The notes below the pieces were generated by a model. It had not been told where the DNA came from. It saw only the letters and a program-made list of their open reading frames with translations, and did no database searches. Below are positions 1-8,725 of a stretch of 64,000 nt of DNA, one piece after another. Source of the DNA: Novisyntrophococcus fermenticellae (GTDB lineage: Bacteria; Bacillota; Clostridia; Lachnospirales; Lachnospiraceae); contig NZ_CP076458.1 of assembly GCF_018866245.1 (NCBI RefSeq), forward strand, positions 2,046,001 to 2,110,000, written 5' to 3'. The translations under genes were made by a program, and so were the position numbers. Numbering within the stretch: the stretch's first letter is position 1; each line of letters opens with the position of its first letter.

Positions 1-7
1 TTGACCG

Positions 8-1147
8 ATGCCACCTAAAGGACACGCCTTACTCTCCGCATCCAGCTCCGAACGCTGGCTTCATTGCCCGCCCTCGGCACGGCTCTGTGAGAGTTACGAT
101 GACAAAAGCAGCGATTACGCCGCCGAAGGCACCGACGCCCATACGCTCTGTGAGTATAAGCTTCGCCGGGCGCTGGGTATGGAGGCCGAAGACCCAACTG
201 AAAACCTCACCTGGTTCAATGAGGAAATGGACGACTGTGCCACCGGCTATGCCGTCTATGTGATCGAACAAGTGGAAGCCGCAAAGCAAACCTGTGCTGA
301 CCCGGTTGTCCTTATCGAACAACGCGCGGACTTTTCCCGCTGGGTAGAGTCCGGCTTTGGTACCGCAGATTGCCTCATCATTGCAGACGGCACCCTGAAA
401 ATCATCGACTACAAGCATGGGCGCGGAATCATGGTCGATGCAACCGAAAACCCACAAATGAAGTGTTACGCCCTCGGTGCTTTGGAGCTGTTCGATGGCA
501 TCTATGATTTCGACCGCGTGTCAATGACCATTTATCAGCCACGCCGCGATAACATCAGCACATACGAGCTCTCGAAAGATGAGCTTTACCGCTGGGCAAA
601 CGAGGTACTAAAACCTACAGCCGACCTTGCTTTCGCTGGTGATGGAAACTTTCTATGCGGCGAATGGTGCGGCTTCTGTAAGGCAAAGCACGACTGCCGT
701 GCCAGAGCTGAGACCAATATGGAGCTTGCCCGTTATGACTTCAAGCTGCCGCCGCTGCTTACAGATGAGGACATTGAAGATATCCTTTCAAAGGTCGATG
801 ACCTTGTCGCTTGGGCGGCTGACATCAAGGAATACGCCTTACAACAAGCAATCAGCGGCAAAGACTGGATTGGATATAAGCTGGTCGAAGGACGTTCCAA
901 CCGCAAATACACCAATGAGACGGTAGTTGCCGACGCAGTCAGCAGGGCTGGTTTTGACCCATACGAACGCAAGGTTCTCGGTGTCACTGCCATGCAGAAG
1001 CTGCTCGGCAAATCCCGCTTTGATGAACTTCTCGCGGCCTACATTGAAAAGCCGCAAGGTAAACCCACTCTCGTGCCGGAGAGCGATAAGCGCCCGGCCA
1101 TGAACACAGCCAAAAATGATTTTATGGAGGAAAACGATTATGAATAA
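8..1147 (+). CDS. DUF2800 phage protein, RecB/Cas4-like nuclease fold
   Basis: A 379-residue protein of the DUF2800 family found in replication modules of Clostridia and Bacillota phages. The layout fits a PD-(D/E)XK nuclease: Asp121 in a GTAD motif, then Asp134-Tyr-Lys136 after a beta strand. Cys20 and a C-terminal cysteine cluster (CGEWCGFC followed by another Cys near residue 228) resemble the iron-sulfur cysteines of Cas4/AddB nucleases. It overlaps the next gene by 8 bases and so is co-translated with the DUF2815 protein, suggesting a recombination or replication partnership. The exact substrate is not established. The ATG at 8 fits the conserved N-terminus of the family. Confidence 0.85.
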   Translation: MPPKGHALLSASSSERWLHCPPSARLCESYDDKSSDYAAEGTDAHTLCEYKLRRALGMEAEDPTENLTWFNEEMDDCATGYAVYVIEQVEAAKQTCADPVVLIEQRADFSRWVESGFGTADCLIIADGTLKIIDYKHGRGIMVDATENPQMKCYALGALELFDGIYDFDRVSMTIYQPRRDNISTYELSKDELYRWANEVLKPTADLAFAGDGNFLCGEWCGFCKAKHDCRARAETNMELARYDFKLPPLLTDEDIEDILSKVDDLVAWAADIKEYALQQAISGKDWIGYKLVEGRSNRKYTNETVVADAVSRAGFDPYERKVLGVTAMQKLLGKSRFDELLAAYIEKPQGKPTLVPESDKRPAMNTAKNDFMEENDYE

Positions 1148-1715
1148 CAACACAAACAAAGTAAACAACCCCATGAAGGTTATTACCGGCCCCGACACCC
1201 GCTGGAGCTATGCAAACGTATGGGAGGCCAAGAGTATCAACGGCGGTACACCAAAGTTCTCTGTCAGCCTTATCGTTCCCAAGTCTGACACCAAGACCGT
1301 CGCCAAAATCAAGGCCGCTATTGAAGCAGCCTACCACGACGGCGAGTCTAAACTGAAGGGCAACGGCAAGTCTGTGCCTCCGCTGGCAGCACTCAAAATT
1401 CCTCTCAGAGACGGAGATTCTGAGCGTCCTGACGATCCTGCTTATGCCAACGCTTACTTCATCAATGCAAACTCTGCAACCGCTCCCGGTATTGTCGATG
1501 CTGACCGCAATCCCATTCTTACCCGCTCCGAGGTTTACTCCGGTGTTTACGGCAGGGCAAGCATCAGTTTTTATGCCTTCAATAGCAACGGAAACAAGGG
1601 AATCGCATGTGGTTTGAACAACCTGCAGAAGGTATGCGACGGCGAGCCTCTCGGCGGAAAGACCAGTGCTGAGTCCGATTTCGCAACCGACGATGACGAC
1701 GATTTTCTGAACTGA
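1140..1715 (+). CDS. DUF2815 protein, probable single-stranded-DNA-binding protein
   Basis: A 191-residue protein matching the DUF2815 family, which regularly follows DUF2800 in phage replication clusters and is predicted to be an SSB-like ancillary protein. The C-terminus is strongly acidic (a run of Asp ending DDDDDFLN), the usual feature of SSB proteins that recruit partners through an acidic tail. The start at 1140 is chosen over an upstream in-frame ATG at 1116 because GGAGG at 1126-1130 lies 9 bases before it. Function is inferred from family context and tail composition, not from a catalytic motif. Confidence 0.85.
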   Translation: MNNNTNKVNNPMKVITGPDTRWSYANVWEAKSINGGTPKFSVSLIVPKSDTKTVAKIKAAIEAAYHDGESKLKGNGKSVPPLAALKIPLRDGDSERPDDPAYANAYFINANSATAPGIVDADRNPILTRSEVYSGVYGRASISFYAFNSNGNKGIACGLNNLQKVCDGEPLGGKTSAESDFATDDDDDFLN

Positions 1716-1735
1716 GAAAGGAAGGGTGAAAAGCT

Positions 1736-1921
1736 ATGACAACCTTACAAACCATCTTGTTGACCGTCCTTATTGCCATCTGGCTCTGTTTCAGCATTGT
1801 ATTCCTGATTAATGCGATTCAGAGCGCAGTGTATGACCGCAAGCGTGAGAAGCGTGAAAAAGCACAGGCCGTCCGTGATAAGGAATACCATGAGCTGCGC
1901 ATGAAGGAAATCAGCAAGTAA
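1736..1921 (+). CDS. Small single-pass membrane protein, function unknown
   Basis: A 61-residue protein with a hydrophobic segment at about residues 5-28 and a highly charged C-terminal half rich in Lys, Arg and Glu that is probably helical and cytoplasmic. A good ribosome binding site (AAGGAAGG) precedes the ATG. It sits between the DUF2815 and polymerase genes in the same orientation. I do not recognise a family; the size and design resemble small phage proteins of unknown role. Confidence 0.6.
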   Translation: MTTLQTILLTVLIAIWLCFSIVFLINAIQSAVYDRKREKREKAQAVRDKEYHELRMKEISK

Positions 1922-1931
1922 CAGTATCTAT

Positions 1932-1962
1932 GAGGGCGGCAGAGACATTCTTTGCCGCCCTC
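1932..1962 (+). terminator. Strong hairpin upstream of the polymerase gene
   Basis: A perfect 10-bp inverted repeat (GAGGGCGGCA at 1932-1941, TGCCGCCCTC at 1953-1962) with an 11-base loop, followed by TTCTC and not by a clear T-run. It lies 23 bases before the polymerase start at 1986. It could be a weak terminator, an attenuator or an mRNA processing site separating early SSB-type genes from the polymerase. Confidence 0.5.
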
Positions 1963-1985
1963 TTCTCAATAAAGGACGGTTGATT

Positions 1986-3926
1986 ATGAAAACACTCAGT
2001 ATAGATATTGAAACCTATAGCAGCGCCAACCTCGCCAAGAGCGGAGTGTACCGCTATGCTGAAGCACCGGACTTTGAGATTCTTCTGTTCGGCTATTCTG
2101 TAGATAGTGGCTCTGTTCAGGTTGTTGACCTTGCCTGCGGCGAGAAAATACCGCCAGAAGTGATAGACGCGCTCACGGATGAAACGGTGACCAAATGGGC
2201 CTTCAACGCCAACTTCGAGCGGGTCTGCCTGTCTCGCTTTCTTGGACTGCCGACCGGCGAGTATCTCGACCCTATTTCATGGAAGTGCTCGATGGTATGG
2301 GCTGCGACAATGGGACTGCCGCTTTCACTGGAAGGCGTCGGATCGGTGCTTAAGCTGGATAAGCAAAAGCTCACCGAGGGCAAAGACCTCATTAAATACT
2401 TTTGCCATCCTTGTGCGCCTACAAAATCCAACGATCAGCGCACCCGTAATTACCCGTACCACGCGCCGGACAAGTGGACGGCGTTCAAACGGTATAACGC
2501 CCGCGATGTTGAAACGGAGATGTCCATTCAGGAAAAGCTCTCCAAGTTTGCGGTGCCGGACAGCGTCTGGGATGAATATCAACTTGATCAAGAGATAAAC
2601 GACCGAGGTGTGGCGCTGGATATGACACTGGTGCAGGAGGCTATCGCTATGGACGGTCGTTCCCGTTCTGAGCTCACCACCGTCATGAAGCGCCTAACCG
2701 AGCTGGAAAATCCGAACTCTGTGCAGCAGATGAAACAATGGCTTGCCAACAACGGCATGGAAACGGACACGCTCGGCAAAAAGGCCGTGGTTGAGCTTTT
2801 GAAAATAGCACCTCCGGAGCTCTCAGATGTTCTCTCCCTCCGTCAGCAGCTTGCAAAATCGTCGGTACGAAAATATCAGGCGATGCAAAACGCAGTCTGT
2901 TCCGATGGCCGCGCCCGTGGGATGTTTCAGTTTTATGGAGCCAATCGCACAGGACGCTGGGCAGGCAGGCTCATACAGATGCAAAACCTGCCACAGAACC
3001 ATTTGGAGGATTTAGCTGAGGCTCGTGCTCTTGTTCGCTGCGGCGACTTCGATGCGCTGGAAATGCTCTACGAAGATGTACCAGACACGCTGTCGCAGCT
3101 CATCCGGACAGCATTTATTCCAAGAACTGGTGCAAAGTTCATCGTTTCCGACTTCAGCGCCATCGAAGCCCGAGTGATCGCATGGCTCGCCGGTGAACAG
3201 TGGCGGCAGGACGTGTTTGCCAAAGGCGGCGACATCTACTGCGCCTCAGCCAGTCAGATGTTCAAGGTGCCGGTTGAGAAGCATGGTGTCAATGGCCATC
3301 TGCGCCAGAAAGGCAAAATCGCCGAACTTGCCCTCGGTTATGGTGGCTCAGTTGGTGCGCTCAAGGCAATGGGTGCTCTTGAAATGGGCCTTGCTGAAGA
3401 TGAGCTTCCTCCGCTCGTTGACGCATGGCGGCAGTCCAATCCGCGCATCGTGAAATTCTGGTGGGACGTTGACCGCGCCGCGATGGAGGCAGTTCGTCAC
3501 AAGCATACCAATGAAACCAACGGCATCGTTTTTACCTGCCGGAGCGGGATGCTGTTCATCACACTTCCGTCTGGTAGGCAGCTTGCCTATGTAAAGCCGC
3601 GCATCGGCGAGAACAAGTTCGGCGGCAGTTGCATTACTTACGAAGGTGTAGGCGGCAAAAAGAAATGGGAGCGGCTGGATTCTTATGGGCCGAAGTTCGT
3701 GGAAAACATCGTTCAAGCCACGGCCCGCGACATACTCTGCTATGCCATGCAGACACTCCGGTGCTGTTCCATTGTCATGCATATCCACGACGAAGTTGTA
3801 ATCGAAGCCGATACGCACATGTCGCTGGATGCTGTCTGCCAGCATATGGGTCGGACGCCGCCATGGGCAAAAGGGCTGCTACTCCGTGCCGATGGCTACG
3901 AGACAGATTTTTATAAAAAAGATTAA
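1986..3926 (+). CDS. Phage family A (Pol I-like) DNA polymerase
   Basis: A 646-residue replicative polymerase with a 3'-5' exonuclease domain at the N-terminus (motif Exo I is IDIET, residues 6-10) and a family A polymerase domain. Motif A is SDFSAIEAR, motif B is RQKGKIAELALGYGG and motif C is HIHDEVV. There is no 5'-3' exonuclease domain, as in T7-type and clostridial phage enzymes. The start at 1986 has AAGGA at 1972-1976; an in-frame TTG at 1980 is less likely. With the downstream primase/helicase it gives the phage its own replisome. Confidence 0.95.
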   Translation: MKTLSIDIETYSSANLAKSGVYRYAEAPDFEILLFGYSVDSGSVQVVDLACGEKIPPEVIDALTDETVTKWAFNANFERVCLSRFLGLPTGEYLDPISWKCSMVWAATMGLPLSLEGVGSVLKLDKQKLTEGKDLIKYFCHPCAPTKSNDQRTRNYPYHAPDKWTAFKRYNARDVETEMSIQEKLSKFAVPDSVWDEYQLDQEINDRGVALDMTLVQEAIAMDGRSRSELTTVMKRLTELENPNSVQQMKQWLANNGMETDTLGKKAVVELLKIAPPELSDVLSLRQQLAKSSVRKYQAMQNAVCSDGRARGMFQFYGANRTGRWAGRLIQMQNLPQNHLEDLAEARALVRCGDFDALEMLYEDVPDTLSQLIRTAFIPRTGAKFIVSDFSAIEARVIAWLAGEQWRQDVFAKGGDIYCASASQMFKVPVEKHGVNGHLRQKGKIAELALGYGGSVGALKAMGALEMGLAEDELPPLVDAWRQSNPRIVKFWWDVDRAAMEAVRHKHTNETNGIVFTCRSGMLFITLPSGRQLAYVKPRIGENKFGGSCITYEGVGGKKKWERLDSYGPKFVENIVQATARDILCYAMQTLRCCSIVMHIHDEVVIEADTHMSLDAVCQHMGRTPPWAKGLLLRADGYETDFYKKD

Positions 3927-4007
3927 AGGGTTTCGTCCAAAGTGGGCTTTTTGTTCCAGTGAGATTTAGAGGTGGGCAAAAAGTCCGCCGTGAAAGGAGT
4001 GTTCCTA

Positions 4008-4433
4008 ATGAGTATAGACAAATACAACAGTGAGGGCTATTACGACCCAACTGCCTATGAAGCAATGTCCATTATTGAAAAAGAGGAACGGGCGCTTCGA
4101 GCATTCCGGCCTATCATATATATTTGCTCTCCATTTTCAGGAGATGTGGAAGGTAACGTGAAGGCCGCGCAGTGCTACAGCCGATATGCCGTGGACAATG
4201 GCTACATTCCCGTCGCACCGCACCTGCTGTTCCCACAGTTTCTAAACGATGATAATCCCGCCGAGCGCCAGCTTGGGTTGTTCTTCGGAAACGCCCTGAT
4301 GAGCAAATGCTCAGAGGTATGGGTGTTCGGCAGCATTATCTCGGCCGGTATGGAGGCTGAAATCAAAAGGGCCAAGTGGAAGAACTACCGTTTGCGCTAC
4401 TTTACCGAAAACTGCGAGGAGGTGCAGGTTTGA
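4008..4433 (+). CDS. DUF4406-type nucleoside 2-deoxyribosyltransferase-like protein
   Basis: A 141-residue protein with the IYICSPFSGD beginning typical of the DUF4406 / nucleoside 2-deoxyribosyltransferase-like fold, followed by helices and a GAGMEAE-like segment (SAGMEAEIKRA) that usually carries the catalytic Glu. Such proteins bind nucleotides or nucleosides; the substrate here is unknown. The start at 4008 has AAAGGAG at 3993-3999; an upstream in-frame ATG at 3972 lacks this spacing. Its stop overlaps the ATG of the primase/helicase, so the two are translationally coupled. Roles in nucleotide salvage or protection against host nucleotide signals are possible but speculative. Confidence 0.72.
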   Translation: MSIDKYNSEGYYDPTAYEAMSIIEKEERALRAFRPIIYICSPFSGDVEGNVKAAQCYSRYAVDNGYIPVAPHLLFPQFLNDDNPAERQLGLFFGNALMSKCSEVWVFGSIISAGMEAEIKRAKWKNYRLRYFTENCEEVQV

Positions 4434-6706
4434 TGTTCACCATTTATCATTCTGATTTTATCGGCAACCCCGGCAATTGCTCCTATCCTCACAAGGTGGA
4501 AATTACCGATTCAGCATCGCTGGCCGCTGCGGTCGGTCGAGACTATGTGTGCGCAGAGTACAAAAACAACTATCGAAACGGCGATAACTTCATAGGCAGC
4601 GACTGCCTGCCTGTGGACTGTGATAACGACCACTCGGAAAACCCTGAAGATTGGATGCTGCCAGCCGATGTTATGGAGGCGTTTCCCGGCGTGACCTTTG
4701 CCGTTCACTACAGCCGGTCCAATATGCGTGAAAAGAACGGTAAACCCGCTCGGCCGAAGTTCCATGTTCTTTTTCCCATCGACCACATAGCAGACGCAAC
4801 TTGCTACAGCGATATGAAGAAGCTGGCCAACGCCATATTCCCGTATTTTGACACCAAGGCACTGGATGCTGCTCGTTTTTTCTTCGGTACCAATTCGCCG
4901 GAGGTGGAGATTTACGAAGGCAGCATGAAATTAAGCGCATTTTTGGAAGGCGACGATTTTGATGTGGATATGACCAGTGGTCTTCGTGCCAATCAGGTCA
5001 TTCCGGAGGGCAGTCGCAACGCCACCATGTCCCGCTTCGCCGGGCGCGTTATCAAAAAATATGGTGATGGCGATGCTGCCTACCAGTGCTTTTTGGAGGA
5101 AGCCGCAAAATGTTCACCACCGCTGGAGGATGGCGAGTTTCAAACCATCTGGCACAGCGCCCAGCGCTTCTTTGCAAAGGTTCAACAGCAGGATGGATAT
5201 GTGCCACCGGAGGTATATAACGACCCAGCGTCATATAAACCCGGCGATTACTCCGATGTCGGACAGGCGGAAGTGCTGGCGAAATACTTCTCTTGTGAGC
5301 TGCGGTACTCTCCGGCTACGCACTTTATCCGCTACAACGAGCACTATTGGCAGGAAAGTGAGCCCGGCGCACAGGCCGTCGCCCATGAGCTGACCCGTCG
5401 CCAGCTCACGGAAGCCACGAAAGACCTGCAATCGGCGATGAAACTGCTGACGGAAAACGGCGGTCAGGAGATTATTGAAAACACCTCCAAAGCAAAGGCC
5501 GAGTCTCTTATGAACGATGCGCAGCTTGAAACATATCGGGATTTTCTTGCGGCCAAAGCATATCAGTCCTTCGCCATACGCCGCCGGGATTCCAAAAATA
5601 TCACCGCAACGCTGAAAGAGTCTCATCCCATGCTGGAGATCTCGCCGCGTGACCTTGATGCCGACTGCTTTCTACTGTGCACACCCGCTGCTACTTACGA
5701 TTTGAGAAAAGGCATGGTTGGAGCCAGAGAACATTCGCCGGAGGATTTTATCACCAAAATGACCTCGGTATCACCCAGCAACAAGGGCGAACAGCTTTGG
5801 CTGGACAGCTTAAACCTCATCTTCTGCGGCAATCAGGAGCTTATCGACTATGTACAGATGATTTGCGGTCTCGCTGCCATCGGGAAGGTTTATGTGGAAG
5901 CTCTGATTATTGCTTACGGCGGCGGGCGCAACGGTAAGTCCACCTTCTGGAATGCAGTCTCCCGTGTACTCGGCCTTTACAGCGGCAACATCTCTGCTGA
6001 CACGCTGACGGTCGGATGCCGCCGGAACATTAAACCGGAGATGGCCGAGGTCAAGGGCAAGCGACTGCTCATCGCCGCCGAAATGCAGGAAGGCGCAAGG
6101 CTTAACGATTCTACTGTCAAGCAGCTTTGCTCCACAGATGATGTTTTTGCCGAGAAAAAGTACAAGGACCCATTCAGCTTCACGCCCTGTCACACTCTGG
6201 TCCTCTATACCAACCACCTGCCGAAGGTCAGTGCCTCTGATGACGGTATCTGGCGCAGGCTGATTGTCATTCCATTTGATGCCAAAATTGAAGGCAGCAG
6301 CGATATCAAGAACTACGGTGAGTACCTTTATCAGAAAGCCGGTGAAAGTATTCTCGCGTGGATTATTGATGGTGCCAAAAAAGTCATTGCACTGGATTAC
6401 AAAATTCCGGTACCGGAATGTGTGCAAAAAGCCATTGCGGAGTACCGGGCGCAGAACGACTGGTTTGGCCATTTCCTTGAGGACAAATGTGAGCTTGGAG
6501 CGAGTTTCCGGGAAAGTTCCAGTGCGCTTTATCAGACGTATCGGAATTATTGCATTGACACCAATGAGTATATCCGCAGTACCACTGATTTCTATTCTGC
6601 ACTGGAGGCTGCTGGGTATGGCCGTATCAAGGTCAAAAACAAGCGGTTCTTTACAGGACTGCGACTAAAAACCGACGACGGAGATTTTGAGGATTTCCTG
6701 AACTGA
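4433..6706 (+). CDS. Phage primase/helicase (D5/P4 type, superfamily 3)
   Basis: A 757-residue fusion. The N-terminal third has a primase-like region with acidic residues (VDCDNDHSE) and PKFHVLFPID, as in archaeo-eukaryotic primase-like phage domains. The C-terminal half is a D5-type helicase with Walker A GGGRNGKST near residue 497, a Walker B-like LIAAEM and sensor LYTNHLPKV. The protein would prime and unwind phage DNA. The start at 4433 overlaps the preceding stop (TGATG) and has GAGGAGG upstream; the longer in-frame reading from 4376 would run through the previous gene and is rejected. Confidence 0.92.
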   Translation: MFTIYHSDFIGNPGNCSYPHKVEITDSASLAAAVGRDYVCAEYKNNYRNGDNFIGSDCLPVDCDNDHSENPEDWMLPADVMEAFPGVTFAVHYSRSNMREKNGKPARPKFHVLFPIDHIADATCYSDMKKLANAIFPYFDTKALDAARFFFGTNSPEVEIYEGSMKLSAFLEGDDFDVDMTSGLRANQVIPEGSRNATMSRFAGRVIKKYGDGDAAYQCFLEEAAKCSPPLEDGEFQTIWHSAQRFFAKVQQQDGYVPPEVYNDPASYKPGDYSDVGQAEVLAKYFSCELRYSPATHFIRYNEHYWQESEPGAQAVAHELTRRQLTEATKDLQSAMKLLTENGGQEIIENTSKAKAESLMNDAQLETYRDFLAAKAYQSFAIRRRDSKNITATLKESHPMLEISPRDLDADCFLLCTPAATYDLRKGMVGAREHSPEDFITKMTSVSPSNKGEQLWLDSLNLIFCGNQELIDYVQMICGLAAIGKVYVEALIIAYGGGRNGKSTFWNAVSRVLGLYSGNISADTLTVGCRRNIKPEMAEVKGKRLLIAAEMQEGARLNDSTVKQLCSTDDVFAEKKYKDPFSFTPCHTLVLYTNHLPKVSASDDGIWRRLIVIPFDAKIEGSSDIKNYGEYLYQKAGESILAWIIDGAKKVIALDYKIPVPECVQKAIAEYRAQNDWFGHFLEDKCELGASFRESSSALYQTYRNYCIDTNEYIRSTTDFYSALEAAGYGRIKVKNKRFFTGLRLKTDDGDFEDFLN

Positions 6707-6714
6707 TGGACTAT

Positions 6715-6813
6715 GGGGTAACCTCGATAAAGGTCATATACAAAAAGTCTCTTAAGACCTTAAAAAATAAGTCTAAGAAAATTTTTATAAATGACCTGCG
6801 CCGAGGTTACCCC
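6715..6813. repeat. Long inverted repeat in an AT-rich gap between primase/helicase and VRR-NUC genes
   Basis: Perfect 12-bp arms GGGGTAACCTCG (6715-6726) and its complement (6802-6813). After a symmetrical 4-base break, further 7-bp arms AGGTCAT (6731-6737) and ATGACCT (6791-6797) follow. The 53 bases inside are very AT-rich compared with the surrounding phage DNA and contain a smaller dyad around CTTAAG. The position next to helicase-primase suggests either a replication origin or a structured mRNA leader for the VRR-NUC gene. Confidence 0.8.
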
Positions 6814-6843
6814 TCCTTAAAATCCCTGATGGGGCGTGAGAAT

Positions 6844-7125
6844 ATGAGAGAAAAAGCAATTGAAAAAAAACTGGTTCAGGAAGTCAAAGCGGTTGGCGGT
6901 ATCGCACCGAAGTTCACAAGCCCTGGCTTTGACGGTATGCCCGACCGCATCATACTTTTACCGGGTAGCCACATGGCTTTCGTGGAAGCAAAGTCTCCCG
7001 GTGAAAAGCCGAGACCGCTGCAACTGGCAAGACACAGATTACTACGAGGGCTCGGTTTCAGAGTCTATGTTTTGGATGACGAGCGACAGATTGGAGGGAT
7101 TCTTGATGAAATACGAACCACATAA
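6844..7125 (+). CDS. VRR-NUC domain nuclease
   Basis: A 93-residue stand-alone VRR-NUC protein. Visible nuclease motif: GMPDR, then FVEAKSPGEKP (E-x-K of the PD-(D/E)XK type), then the conserved Q-L-A-R-H helix. These proteins are common next to phage helicases and are thought to cut branched or structured DNA. The start at 6844 (MREKAIEKKL) matches the usual family N-terminus; a reading frame open from 6706 runs through the inverted repeat and is probably untranslated. The stop lies inside the next gene, a 20-base overlap with the SNF2 helicase. Confidence 0.9.
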   Translation: MREKAIEKKLVQEVKAVGGIAPKFTSPGFDGMPDRIILLPGSHMAFVEAKSPGEKPRPLQLARHRLLRGLGFRVYVLDDERQIGGILDEIRTT

Positions 7126-8470
7126 CTACCAGAAATACGCCATCGACTACATCGAGGAACACCCCATTGCCGCCGTTCTGTTGGATATGGGCCTTGGCAA
7201 GACGAGTATCACGCTGACGGCGCTGAACGACCTGCTGTTTGACAGCTTCGAGGCGCATCGCATTTTGGTAATCGCACCACTGCGAGTGGCACGGGACACA
7301 TGGCCAACTGAAGCAGATAAGTGGGACCACCTGCAGAACCTCATCTGCTCCGTGGCAGTCGGCACCGAAGCAGAGCGCCGTGCGGCACTGATAAAACCGG
7401 CCGACATTTACATCATTAACAGAGAAAACGTCCAATGGCTCATTGAGGACAGCAAGCTGCCATTTAACTTCGACACTGTCGTAGTTGACGAGCTGTCCTC
7501 ATTCAAAAACTACCAAGCAAAGCGCTTCCGAGCGCTGATGAAGGTGCGACCCACGGTAAAACGCATCATCGGATTAACCGGAACGCCAAGCAGCAATGGC
7601 CTCATGGATTTGTGGGCTGAGTTCCGACTGCTGGATATGGGTGCTCGCCTCGGACGTTTCATCAGCCACTACCGGCTTGACTACTTCATGCCAGACAAGC
7701 GCAATGGTCAGGTCATCTTCAGCTACAAGCCACTCCCAGGCGCAGAGCAACGGATCTATGACAAAATCTCTGACATCACCATCTCTATGAAGTCAACCGA
7801 TCTTTTAAGAATGCCGGAGCTGATCAGCAGCGAATACACCATCCACCTCTCCGAAGAGGAGCGCCAGCGTTATGATGTTCTGAAAAGCGAGCTCGTACTG
7901 CAGTTCCCGGATGGCGACATCACCGCCGCAAATGCCGCCGCTCTCACCGGGAAGCTATGCCAGATGGCAAACGGCGCGATATATACCGACGACGGCAGCA
8001 CCCTTACTATCCATGAACAAAAGCTGGACGCACTGGAGGATATCATCGAAGCTGCTGGTGGCAAGCCGCTTCTTGTGGCCTATTGGTTTAAGCATGACCT
8101 TGCCCGGATCACTGAACGGCTGCACAAGCTCCGTATCCCGTTCTCCAAGCTGGACAGCGCCGACAGTATCCGCAGGTGGAACACCGGTGAACTGCCCGTG
8201 GCACTAATCCACCCCGCCTCCGCCGGTCACGGGCTGAACCTTCAAAGCGGCGGCTCCTGCATCGTCTGGTTTGGGCTGACCTGGTCACTGGAATTATATC
8301 AGCAGACCAACGCCCGTCTGTGGCGGCAGGGCCAGAGTGCCGAAACGGTTGTGGTGCAGCACATCGTCGCCAAAGGAACTATTGACGAGCGGATTCTGCG
8401 GGTACTGTCGAAAAAGGACAGCACTCAGGCCGCTTTGATAGCGGCGGTAAGAGCCGACCTGCACATCTGA
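7106..8470 (+). CDS. SNF2-family DEAD/DEAH-like helicase
   Basis: A 454-residue superfamily 2 ATPase. Motif I is LLDMGLGKT, motif II is VVDELS, motif III is GLTGTPSSNG, and the C-terminal lobe has GLNLQSGG and ARLWRQGQ (motifs V and VI). It couples ATP hydrolysis to DNA translocation or remodelling and probably works with the overlapping VRR-NUC protein. The start at 7106 has GGAGGG ten bases upstream. An in-frame ATG at 6860 would lie deep inside the VRR-NUC gene and encodes no recognisable domain. Confidence 0.93.
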   Translation: MKYEPHNYQKYAIDYIEEHPIAAVLLDMGLGKTSITLTALNDLLFDSFEAHRILVIAPLRVARDTWPTEADKWDHLQNLICSVAVGTEAERRAALIKPADIYIINRENVQWLIEDSKLPFNFDTVVVDELSSFKNYQAKRFRALMKVRPTVKRIIGLTGTPSSNGLMDLWAEFRLLDMGARLGRFISHYRLDYFMPDKRNGQVIFSYKPLPGAEQRIYDKISDITISMKSTDLLRMPELISSEYTIHLSEEERQRYDVLKSELVLQFPDGDITAANAAALTGKLCQMANGAIYTDDGSTLTIHEQKLDALEDIIEAAGGKPLLVAYWFKHDLARITERLHKLRIPFSKLDSADSIRRWNTGELPVALIHPASAGHGLNLQSGGSCIVWFGLTWSLELYQQTNARLWRQGQSAETVVVQHIVAKGTIDERILRVLSKKDSTQAALIAAVRADLHI

Positions 8471-8527
8471 GAAAATCTATGACAATCCGTGCCAATCCGA
8501 GAGAAATAAAAATCGGAGGTACAGATT

Positions 8528-8725
8528 ATGAACAACCCCTATGAGAACCTTGCAAACGCCATTGTGCTGCAGGCCGTGAAGGATTACCGGCTTCACGACG
8601 ACGAGCGTGAGCTTGCCAGCATTGAGCGTTTCTTCCGTTCCGGCTGGTTCGGCGTGTTGACCGGCCTTGACCCGGAACTGCTAATCTCCAAGCTGAGAAA
8701 GGAGAAGGTGTGCTATGACTACTAA
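8528..8725 (+). CDS. Small conserved phage protein, function unknown
   Basis: A 65-residue mostly helical protein with the motif ASIERFFRSGWFGVLT, which I recognise as a recurrent small protein in clostridial phage replication-to-late boundaries, but without an assigned role. Ribosome binding site CGGAGGT lies upstream. It overlaps the DUF1492 gene by 11 bases, so the two are co-translated. Confidence 0.7.
   Translation: MNNPYENLANAIVLQAVKDYRLHDDERELASIERFFRSGWFGVLTGLDPELLISKLRKEKVCYDY

Noticed and set aside
4376..4432. Longer in-frame start for the primase/helicase
   Set aside because: It lies within the preceding gene; the TGATG overlap and GAGGAGG site support 4433.
6706..6843. N-terminal extension of the VRR-NUC protein
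   Set aside because: The encoded stretch is Lys-rich and not recognisable, runs through the inverted repeat, and the usual family start is the MREKAIEKKL at 6844.
6860..7105. Early start of the SNF2 helicase
   Set aside because: The extra 82 codons overlap VRR-NUC in another frame and encode no domain; a ribosome site marks 7106.
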